A stretch of DNA of 5,111 nucleotides from Oligoflexia bacterium. GTDB lineage: Bacteria; Bdellovibrionota; UBA1018. The position numbers and the translations under genes were made by a program. Of this stretch, positions 1-5,019 are shown in pieces. The number at the start of each line of letters is the position of its first letter. Positions within the stretch are counted from its first letter, which is position 1. The notes under the pieces were generated by a model. The model did not search any database. It worked only from the letters and a program-made list of their open reading frames with translations, and was not told where the DNA came from. The DNA is taken from assembly GCA_025352185.1 (NCBI GenBank), contig JANXTV010000383.1:1-5111 (forward strand), given 5' to 3'.

Positions 1-601
1 GGGAAGAGATCGCCGCGCCGATCGCGAGGTATTTCGAAAACTCATTCTCCTGCGCCGAAGCCGTGAGGTAAACCCCGGTCGCGAGATTCGAAAGCGCCGA
101 AATATACTTTAACCGCCGCGCAAGATTCCCCGCCGCCCGAATTTCTTCTTCGGCCCGGCGCTCACGCAGGAGCTGATCCCGCGGCGTCTTCGCCGACATT
201 CCGGAAATTTCTTTCACGGCGCTCGCGTAGGGTTGCGCGCGGTCGAGTATCCCGATCGTCACGGCCCACCAGGCGGCCCCGACGCCCATCCCCACCCACG
301 GCGCGACTTTCGCCCCGGTGTTCGACGGGTCGGTTTCCGCCTTCGTACCCGACGCCTGGAGAACGACGCCGGCTAGGAAGTTCATTGTCGCGGGAACGAG
401 GAGCGGAATGTGATTTTGCCACGAACGATTCGTTTCGGTCGCCGATTCGGCGATGATCCGTTCGCTCGCTCGGGGCACCACCGAAAGTTCGGGGTATTCA
501 AGCGTCGTATCCGCCCGGGCCGTGAACGAAAAAAAGACGGCCCCGAGCACGAGCACGGAAGGAGCCGTCAGAAAGGATTTCATCGCTTGGAATTTTTTCA
601 T
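1..601 (-). CDS. Unrecognised exported/membrane protein, N-terminal 200 codons (3' end beyond window)
   Basis: I do not recognise this protein. The frame reads leftward from ATG at 601 for 200 codons without a stop and leaves the window. Residues 1-30 look like a Sec signal peptide: a start with Lys 2 and 3, a hydrophobic core (LTAPSVLVLGAVFFSF) and an ARA|D cleavage site near residue 30. Later hydrophobic, Gly/Ala-rich segments lie at about 65-83 and 101-119, with weaker ones near 168-183 and from 190 on. Between them is a charged, probably helical stretch (about 138-165, RERRAEEE). This suggests a small integral or envelope-associated protein of unknown function. The start at 601 has an AAGGA box at 605-609 with a short 3-nt spacer. 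The alternative ATG at 583 (MKSFLT) has no Shine-Dalgarno and gives a shorter n-region. The gene is divergent from the FecR-domain gene, 49 bp away. The continuous frame plus signal peptide make it real; the function is open. Confidence 0.75.
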   Translation of the reverse strand, partial: MKKFQAMKSFLTAPSVLVLGAVFFSFTARADTTLEYPELSVVPRASERIIAESATETNRSWQNHIPLLVPATMNFLAGVVLQASGTKAETDPSNTGAKVAPWVGMGVGAAWWAVTIGILDRAQPYASAVKEISGMSAKTPRDQLLRERRAEEEIRAAGNLARRLKYISALSNLATGVYLTASAQENEFSKYLAIGAAISS

Positions 602-616
602 GATTCCTTCTATGAT
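587..616 (+). promoter_or_regulatory. Candidate sigma70-type promoter for the FecR-domain gene
   Basis: A -10-like TATGAT (611-616, 5/6 to TATAAT) lies 18 bp after a -35-like TTGGAA (587-592, 4/6 to TTGACA). Transcription would start near 623, giving a leader of about 28 nt that still contains the AAGGAG ribosome-binding site at 639-644. The -35 half lies inside the first codons of the divergent minus-strand gene, so the elements overlap that gene's start and ribosome-binding site. This is based on motif and spacing only. Confidence 0.4.
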
Positions 617-638
617 GGGAGAAAGTATTCCGGGATGC

Positions 639-644
639 AAGGAG
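639..644 (+). promoter_or_regulatory. Ribosome-binding site that sets the FecR-domain start
   Basis: AAGGAG, 6 nt before the ATG at 651. It decides against longer in-frame starts (the frame is open from an ATG at 453 with no matching site) and against the ATG at 660, which would leave a 15-nt spacer. Confidence 0.75.
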
Positions 645-650
645 ACGCAG

Positions 651-1742
651 ATGAGATCCATGAAATATACGGTTTTTTATTTAACGGCATTTATCACGCT
701 CTCATTCGCCGCGACGCTTACCGCCCGGGCGAGCACGCAAACCGCGTCGATTACGAAACTCCTCGGCGACGCCCAAATTTTCACTCATCCCTCGAAGACG
801 CCCCACGAAAAAAAGACGGTCGACGACGGAAGTATGGCGCTCTTCGAAGGTGAGTATTTCCTCGTACGCGAGGCAAAAGTCGGTGACACGGTCGAGGAAG
901 GGAATATCCTCCGGACGAAGGTGAACGGCCGGGCCCGCCTCGTCTACGAGAACGGAGACCAAATCATCGTCGCGCCCGGAACGGCCTACCGAATTCACTG
1001 GGACGCGAAGTCCGAGAAGGACCCGGCGCTCGACCTCATGTACGGAAAAGTCCGGGGCGTCGTCGCGAAGGACGGGCCCCGCGGAAAATTTACGATTCGG
1101 ACGAAGGCCGCAACCCTCGGCGTCCGCGGCACCGATTTTTTCGTCAGCGAGAGCAACACCACGGGCGAAACGACCCTCACCGTGATTCGGGGCTCGGTCG
1201 AAATGAAACCCGTCGCCGCGGGCGAGAAGCCGGTCGAAGTGAAAATGGGGTTCTCGGGGACGGCGATCGGTGCGGCCCCGGCCGGGGCGAAAACTCCCGG
1301 CGCGTCCGAGCACTCCGAAAGTTCCGTGAAAACTCTCGAAAAGGCGGGTAAAATCGAAGTGAAGGAAACGTCGAAGGAAGAATTCGCCGTGGTCCAGAAG
1401 GCGTCTATTATTCCCGTGCTGCCGAAGCAGGAAATCGCCGCGATGAACGATCCCGAGAAAAAAGAGGGCGCGGACCGGAAGATCGAAGCGCTCGAGAAAA
1501 AGGCCCTCGAAACAACCGCGAAAGACATCAAAAACTACCAACCCGAACTCTATGCGAAAATTTCCGGATCCATGGCGGGCATGGCGAGTGTTCAGGAACT
1601 CAATTCGAAATCACTTTCGAACCTCGAGGTGAAGGCTCCTTCGCGGCCCCTGAAAAGGAAAAAACCGAGCCGAAAAGAAGTCGATCAGGATCTCGATGAA
1701 GATCAGGATCCTTACCGCCAGTATTTTAAGTCGGGCAACTGA
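651..1742 (+). CDS. Secreted FecR-domain protein (363 aa)
   Basis: Exported protein with a FecR fold. Residues 1-27 form a signal peptide (MRSMKYTVFYLTAFITLSFA, cleavage near ARA 25-27). The FecR core spans about 78-184: VGDTVEEGNILRT, GRARLVYENGDQIIVAPGT, a YGKVRG turn (131-136) and the family signature TKAATLGVRGTDFFVS (151-166). Classical FecR is an inner-membrane anti-sigma regulator with a cytoplasmic N-terminus. This protein lacks that cytoplasmic part, and no sigma-factor or TonB receptor gene is adjacent, so it resembles free periplasmic FecR-domain proteins whose role is unknown; polysaccharide or ligand binding is only a guess. The C-terminal half (about 215-330) is charged and probably helical or disordered. 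It ends in a basic patch (LKRKKPSRK, 334-342) followed by an acidic one (DQDLDEDQDP). The start at 651 is chosen for the ribosome-binding site and signal peptide. An upstream in-frame ATG at 453 would overlap the divergent gene and bury the signal peptide. The stop overlaps the next start (TGATG), so the two genes are probably cotranscribed. Confidence 0.93.
   Translation: MRSMKYTVFYLTAFITLSFAATLTARASTQTASITKLLGDAQIFTHPSKTPHEKKTVDDGSMALFEGEYFLVREAKVGDTVEEGNILRTKVNGRARLVYENGDQIIVAPGTAYRIHWDAKSEKDPALDLMYGKVRGVVAKDGPRGKFTIRTKAATLGVRGTDFFVSESNTTGETTLTVIRGSVEMKPVAAGEKPVEVKMGFSGTAIGAAPAGAKTPGASEHSESSVKTLEKAGKIEVKETSKEEFAVVQKASIIPVLPKQEIAAMNDPEKKEGADRKIEALEKKALETTAKDIKNYQPELYAKISGSMAGMASVQELNSKSLSNLEVKAPSRPLKRKKPSRKEVDQDLDEDQDPYRQYFKSGN
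1683..1710 (+). repeat. Short direct repeat within the FecR-domain gene tail
   Basis: GATCAGGATC occurs at 1683-1692 and again at 1701-1710, an 18-bp period in frame. It encodes the acidic DQDL / DQDP pair near the C-terminus. It is probably a small in-frame duplication or a codon-usage coincidence; I see no other role. Confidence 0.5.
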
Positions 1743-2110
1743 TGAAGAAGACGACCCGGGCCCCGAAAACGCGTTCTAAGTACGCCGAATTAAATGCGAC
1801 CCTCCGAAACGTCGAAGACGCCCTCGACCGCAGGCTTAAGGTCGAGAAGGCGATATTAAATATCTGGCTCCGGTATCCGCGGGCAGATCTCCGCGACGTG
1901 ATCGCTTGCCTCCTCGAGGGAGAATTTCCCCAGGTCGACGGCGGGGATCTCCACGCCGATCTCGCACGACCGCTCGGGGTTGCGCTTGAAGATTACGATG
2001 ACGGCGACGCCCGGAAGGCAGACGTCACCGCGATTTTAAAGTCTTGGACCGAAGCGAAACGAAAAAATGCGCTCCGGCAGAAGCCGGTGCGCATTCCTAC
2101 GGGACGATAA
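1742..2110 (+). CDS. Unrecognised small protein, translationally coupled to the FecR-domain gene (122 aa)
   Basis: I do not recognise this protein. It has no signal peptide or membrane segment and is presumably cytoplasmic. Residues 1-13 are very basic (MKKTTRAPKTRSK). Residues about 14-60 look like two amphipathic helices (YAELNATLRNVEDALDRRL, then KAILNIWLRYP and LRDVIACLLEGEF). An Asp-rich loop follows (DYDDGD, 84-89), then a helix and a basic tail (EAKRKNALRQKPVR). The ATG shares its A with the last base of the FecR-domain stop (TGATG) and has no convincing Shine-Dalgarno of its own, which fits translation by reinitiation from the upstream gene. The coupling suggests a role linked to the FecR-domain protein, although one product is exported and this one seemingly is not. 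The last 17 or so codons also carry the terminator hairpin of the convergent GH15 gene. The C-terminal Lys/Arg-rich sequence may therefore partly reflect RNA-structure constraint. Confidence 0.75.
   Translation: MKKTTRAPKTRSKYAELNATLRNVEDALDRRLKVEKAILNIWLRYPRADLRDVIACLLEGEFPQVDGGDLHADLARPLGVALEDYDDGDARKADVTAILKSWTEAKRKNALRQKPVRIPTGR
2061..2094 (-). terminator. Intrinsic terminator of the GH15 lipoprotein gene, inside the convergent gene
   Basis: Read on the minus strand, ATGCGC-A-CCGGC (2094-2083), loop TTCT, GCCGG-A-GCGCAT (2078-2067) form an 11-bp stem with one A-A mismatch. A T run follows at once (2067-2062, six T). This is a textbook Rho-independent terminator 35 bp past the GH15 stop. 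On the plus strand the same hairpin is followed by TCCTAC, without a T run, so it works in one direction only. Confidence 0.8.
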
Positions 2111-2128
2111 ATCGGTAGCGTACTCCGC

Positions 2129-3664
2129 CTAGAGCGCGAGCCGAAGCGCGGCTTTCGCCCAGTTCAGCGGCGTGATCGGGCTCGGCGCGAACGCCCGGTT
2201 TCCGTGCGAATCTACCAGGGTATTATAACTCTCGGGGAGCGCGAGACACGGCACCGGTTTCCCGTCGGCGCCGGAGACCGGTTTTTCTGGCGTGCCACCG
2301 GTGATCTGCCCGAGCGCCCGGTTTAAATACTTTACCGATTCTATCGCGAGGAACGCATCGTGATAGCGTTCGGCGACGACGCGAGTCGCGATGGAATACC
2401 ACGAATCAAAAAACCACTGGGCTTCGCTCCCAGGAATAAACTGCGACCCCCGATTTTCAAACGCGGAGTCCGAACTCGTGTCGTCCGTTTTTGCCGACTT
2501 AAACCAAAAATTTCCCGACTGGTAGGAGTCTCCGAGGTACCGTTTAATTCCCACTTCGCCGACGAGCGGAGCTACCGCGGCGAGAATCTGTTGGTACTCT
2601 CCGCGACCGAGCCCCGCGAGCTGCGCGGGATAAATTAAGTTCAGCAGTGCCGCATCGGATTTTCGAAAGTGCGGGTCACTCCCGGCATACGCGGGAGACT
2701 CCCCTCCCGCTTTCAGCTGAGCCCGAATCTTCGTATACCCCTCCGCGATCAGCTTCCGGAGGAGATCCGCATCGACTTTCGGGAAATATTTTTTCGCCAG
2801 GACCATTCGCTCGAGGCCCGAGGTCACGAGACCGATCGACGAAGTATTCACGCGCTCGATTTCTTCCCAGCTCCCGGCATCGGCCATCGCCGTAAATTTT
2901 ACGGCCGCAAAATATTTTGGAAACCGCTCGATCGCGGCGAGGCGTACGGGAGTCAGATCGGCCGGAAGGATTTCACCTTCGAGGAGGCTGCGGCAGAAGA
3001 GGTCCAGAAAAAGGCCGAGGGCATCGTTTTGTTTATGATTCCAGGGCTGGGGACTCCCGCCCTCACTCACGTCAGAAAAATCGGGGGAATTTCGGTCGAA
3101 CCGAATATGCACCGCCCGCATCGCGCCGCCCGGACCGGCGAGGATTTTCGGATCGGCGATGACGGCGTCGAATCGTTTCACCTGGGCGGGGCTCGAGAAA
3201 TAATCGGCGAGGGTCAGGAGGAGTTTCCGCGCTTCGGGAACTTTCGCGCCGACACCCGCCCGCAGTCCGAGATAAACCCAGAGATTATCCCGCACCCAGA
3301 CCGCATCGTAATGGGTCGGATCGCTCTCCCCGGCCCCTCCCCGGTCGGCCGCTCGGGCCAGTCCACGGGAATCGAGAGAGAACGCGAGGGTCGCGGAAAG
3401 ATGGCGTCGAATCTTTTCCCGCTCCCCGACGGGGTAGCTCGAACGGAGGAGCTTCCCGATTTCCGGCGAATGAATCCGGACGGAGTAATGTTCCTTTGCT
3501 TTCCCAAACTCCCGCATCTCGAAGGCGGCGGGGGAACTCCCCTCGTTCACTAGCCCGTCGGGAGACGACGGAGTTCCAGCGGGCGGATGCTTTTCCGTCG
3601 ACGCACAGCCAGAAACAATAAGGGGGAGCAGAAGCGCGAGCAGAATCCGCAGCGAAATTTTCAT
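2129..3664 (-). CDS. GH15 family glycoside hydrolase (glucoamylase / phosphorylase-kinase-like), lipoprotein (511 aa)
   Basis: Predicted (alpha/alpha)6-barrel enzyme of glycoside hydrolase family 15, which releases glucose from alpha-glucans by inversion. The bacterial phosphorylase-kinase-like branch is a looser match, so the substrate is uncertain. Residues 1-20 are a lipoprotein signal with lipobox VSGC (Cys20). The residue after Cys is Ala, not Asp, which favours sorting to the outer membrane. A flexible Pro/Ser/Gly linker follows. Family marks in order: YDAVWVRDN (119-127), WNHKQNDALGLFL (208-220), GSWEEIE (264-270) with the likely general acid Glu267, TSS (274-276), RGSQFIPGSEAQWFFDSW (405-422), LPESY (476-480) with the likely base Glu478, and a closing PLNWAKAAL. 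Both catalytic glutamates appear present, so it is probably active. ATG 3664 is chosen because AAAGGGAG lies just before it, though with only 1 nt after the G-rich part. GTG at 3679 would add five residues but has no ribosome-binding site. It is divergent from the topoisomerase gene and convergent with the small gene to the left. Confidence 0.93.
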   Translation of the reverse strand: MKISLRILLALLLPLIVSGCASTEKHPPAGTPSSPDGLVNEGSSPAAFEMREFGKAKEHYSVRIHSPEIGKLLRSSYPVGEREKIRRHLSATLAFSLDSRGLARAADRGGAGESDPTHYDAVWVRDNLWVYLGLRAGVGAKVPEARKLLLTLADYFSSPAQVKRFDAVIADPKILAGPGGAMRAVHIRFDRNSPDFSDVSEGGSPQPWNHKQNDALGLFLDLFCRSLLEGEILPADLTPVRLAAIERFPKYFAAVKFTAMADAGSWEEIERVNTSSIGLVTSGLERMVLAKKYFPKVDADLLRKLIAEGYTKIRAQLKAGGESPAYAGSDPHFRKSDAALLNLIYPAQLAGLGRGEYQQILAAVAPLVGEVGIKRYLGDSYQSGNFWFKSAKTDDTSSDSAFENRGSQFIPGSEAQWFFDSWYSIATRVVAERYHDAFLAIESVKYLNRALGQITGGTPEKPVSGADGKPVPCLALPESYNTLVDSHGNRAFAPSPITPLNWAKAALRLAL

Positions 3665-3693
3665 ACTCCCTTTAATCACCGATCGCGGCGCCC

Positions 3694-3722
3694 GTAAAAG
3701 AATAACTCCGGGGATGCGTCAA
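3694..3722 (-). promoter_or_regulatory. Weak candidate promoter for the GH15 gene
   Basis: On the minus strand a -35-like TTGACG (3722-3717, 5/6) is followed after 17 bp by TTTTAC (3699-3694, only 3/6 to TATAAT). It would give a leader of about 20-25 nt. A competing -10-like TAGAAT lies at 3728-3723. Neither is strong. Confidence 0.25.
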
Positions 3723-3728
3723 ATTCTA
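3723..3728 (-). promoter_or_regulatory. Alternative -10-like box for the GH15 gene next to the inverted repeat
   Basis: TAGAAT (5/6 to TATAAT) on the minus strand. It overlaps the left arm of the 3727-3752 inverted repeat by two bases. The -35 position (about 3746-3751, AAGCGC) falls in the right arm and is not canonical, so the promoter would need an activator or would be covered by an operator-bound repressor. The leader to 3664 would be about 52 nt. Confidence 0.25.
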
Positions 3729-3752
3729 AGCGCTTCATCGATCGAGCGCTTA
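3727..3752. promoter_or_regulatory. Perfect inverted repeat in the divergent intergenic region, candidate operator
   Basis: TAAGCGCT (3727-3734) and AGCGCTTA (3745-3752) are perfect 8-bp inverted arms around a 10-bp spacer rich in CGAT/ATCG. The spacing of about one and a half helical turns between arm centres suits a dimeric DNA-binding protein. No T run follows on either strand, so a terminator is unlikely. It lies 62 bp from the GH15 start and 79 bp from the topoisomerase start, where it could control either or both. The regulator is unknown. Confidence 0.5.
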
Positions 3753-3819
3753 CGGATAGACGGCACGCTCACTCCTCCCTCCCCCAGAGAAAGCGATGGG
3801 TTTTTCGGGGGTCGACTCG

Positions 3820-3825
3820 TAGAAT
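3820..3825 (+). promoter_or_regulatory. -10-like box immediately before the topoisomerase ATG (possible leaderless start)
   Basis: TAGAAT (5/6 to TATAAT) ends 6 nt before the ATG at 3832, so transcription initiated from it would start at or near the start codon itself. No proper Shine-Dalgarno is seen (only AAAGAG abutting the ATG) and no clear -35 lies at 3797-3803. A leaderless transcript would fit, but a chance match in a short AT-rich patch is possible. Confidence 0.3.
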
Positions 3826-3831
3826 AAAGAG

Positions 3832-5019
3832 ATGCGACGCTTCGCAAATTGCTTCCTACTGGGCCTTTTCACTAGCTTCGCCGTTTCGTCACTGCCGTTC
3901 GCTTCGGCCACGAAGGTCGAGTGGAAAGATGGCTGCGAGACCCATTTCGAAGACGTCCGCTCGAACGAAGAGATCGCCACCGACGCGGGCCTCCACTACC
4001 TCGACGAGAGGAAGCCCGGAATCTCGCGCAAATCCGTAGGAAATGAATTCATCTACCGCGACCCGAAGGATCGGGTGATTACCTCGCCGGCGACGCTCGA
4101 GTGGATAAAGTCCCTCGCCATTCCGGTCGCGTACCGGGACGTATGGATTTCCACGGACCGCGAGAGCCACCTGCTTGCCTACGGGTTCGCCGCAAACGGA
4201 AAGAAACAGTATAAATACCACCCGAAGTGGAATGCGGCGAAGTCCGAAATTAAATACGGTAAGCTCGAGAAATTCGGAAACGTCCTCGTCGATTTAAGGA
4301 AGACGACCGAGCGGGATCTCGCGAAACGCGGACTCGATCCCATTCGCGTCCACGCGGGGATCACGGAAATCATGGACGAAACGTCCATCCGAATCGGAAA
4401 CCCGGGTTCCACCGAACCTACGGTTAAAACCATCATGGTGAAAGGGGTGGAAAAGGATGCCGCGACGTTTGGCCTCACCACTTTCGAAAAGAGGCACGTC
4501 TCGCTCACTAAAGATTCGGTCACGTTCACCTTTGCCGGGAAAAGCCATAAAGACCATTCGATCACGTTAAAGAATCCCGCCATCGTCTCACTCGTGAAGG
4601 AACTCTTGAAGCTGCCCGGTACCCGACTCTTCCAAACGATAGACGAATCCGGAGTCGTTCGTGAAGTCACTGCCGACGCGGTAAACCAATATATTCGAAC
4701 GACCACCGGGGGACCGTTTTCGGCGAAGTTTTTTCGTACCTGGAACGGTACGAAGACCGCGATCCGAGAACTCACGCGGCTCGGGGCGGCGAAGACCCCG
4801 AAGGAAATCGCCGAGAACATTCGTCTCGCGACCGTCGAAGCGTCCGAAGCGCTGGGGAATACCCCCGCGATTTGCCGCGATAACTACATCCATCCCCTCG
4901 TGTTTTCGGTTTACGAAAATCCGGCACGGTTCGAAAGACTCGTCCACGACGCCAGTCGCGACGGAAAAAACTCCGAACTTGCGCCCGAAGAGCGTTTTAT
5001 ACTTCAGCTGCTGAAATAG
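3832..5019 (+). CDS. DNA topoisomerase IB with an N-terminal signal peptide (395 aa)
   Basis: Poxvirus-type bacterial topoisomerase IB, which relaxes supercoils through a 3'-phosphotyrosyl intermediate. The N-terminal DNA-clamp domain runs from about LHYLDERKPGISRK (54-67) to KYGKLEKFGNVLVDLRK (141-157). The catalytic domain follows, with Arg187 (IRIGN), Lys237 (FAGKSHKDH), Arg302 (FSAKFFRTWNGT), Asn343 and Tyr352 (LGNTPAICRDNY). Asn in place of the poxvirus His is usual in bacteria. Spacings Lys-Arg 65, Arg-Asn 41 and Asn-Tyr 9 agree with the Deinococcus enzyme as I recall it; Arg187-Lys237 is 13 residues longer. Oddly, residues 1-26 read as a Sec signal peptide: MRR, hydrophobic core FLLGLFTSFAVSSL and ASA|T. 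An in-frame TAG at 3820 and the lack of ATG/GTG/TTG until codon 82 (inside the fold) leave no alternative start. The usual enzyme is cytoplasmic and lacks this leader. The gene is divergent from the GH15 gene and overlaps the convergent kinase by 23 bp. Confidence 0.96.
   Translation: MRRFANCFLLGLFTSFAVSSLPFASATKVEWKDGCETHFEDVRSNEEIATDAGLHYLDERKPGISRKSVGNEFIYRDPKDRVITSPATLEWIKSLAIPVAYRDVWISTDRESHLLAYGFAANGKKQYKYHPKWNAAKSEIKYGKLEKFGNVLVDLRKTTERDLAKRGLDPIRVHAGITEIMDETSIRIGNPGSTEPTVKTIMVKGVEKDAATFGLTTFEKRHVSLTKDSVTFTFAGKSHKDHSITLKNPAIVSLVKELLKLPGTRLFQTIDESGVVREVTADAVNQYIRTTTGGPFSAKFFRTWNGTKTAIRELTRLGAAKTPKEIAENIRLATVEASEALGNTPAICRDNYIHPLVFSVYENPARFERLVHDASRDGKNSELAPEERFILQLLK

Noticed and set aside
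162..422. Minus-strand 86-codon frame beginning MAKSHSAPRS
   Set aside because: Overlaps, in another frame of the same strand, the longer gene starting at 601 that has a signal peptide; very Arg-rich, no support.
453..650. N-terminal extension of the FecR-domain gene to an ATG at 453
   Set aside because: It would overlap the divergent minus-strand gene for about 150 bp, bury a clear signal peptide and lacks a ribosome-binding site; 651 has AAGGAG at proper spacing.
702..1541. Minus-strand open frames of 279 and 178 codons opposite the FecR-domain gene
   Set aside because: Low-complexity Arg/Phe-rich or Ser/Phe-rich translations with no domain. They mirror codons such as TTC/GAA, CTC/GAG and AAG/CTT in a gene with a strong family signature.
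2134..2158. Hairpin AGCCG-AAGCG-CGGCT as plus-strand terminator after the 122-aa gene
   Set aside because: Stem of only 5 bp plus a wobble and a mismatch, and no T run follows, so it is not a convincing intrinsic terminator.
2669..3553. Plus-strand open frame of 294 codons opposite the GH15 gene
   Set aside because: Arg/Gly/Pro-rich translation without recognisable domain, entirely antisense to a clearly conserved enzyme.
3768..3785. Pyrimidine-rich tract (CTCACTCCTCCCTCCCCC) as possible functional element
   Set aside because: No mirror repeat or partner sequence seen; short and non-specific.
3796..3822. ATG at 3796 in frame with the topoisomerase as an alternative start
   Set aside because: The reading frame ends at TAG 3820-3822 after eight codons.
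4179..4947. Minus-strand open frames (213, 119 and 87 codons) opposite the topoisomerase gene
   Set aside because: Antisense shadows of a strongly conserved catalytic domain; no motif and no ribosome-binding site.
4965..4992. T6 run with weak dyad as minus-strand terminator for the histidine kinase gene
   Set aside because: The stem has only about 3 paired bases at a time (CTC/GAG or CTT/AAG) with unpaired bases between; the T run is simply Lys codons in the topoisomerase gene.
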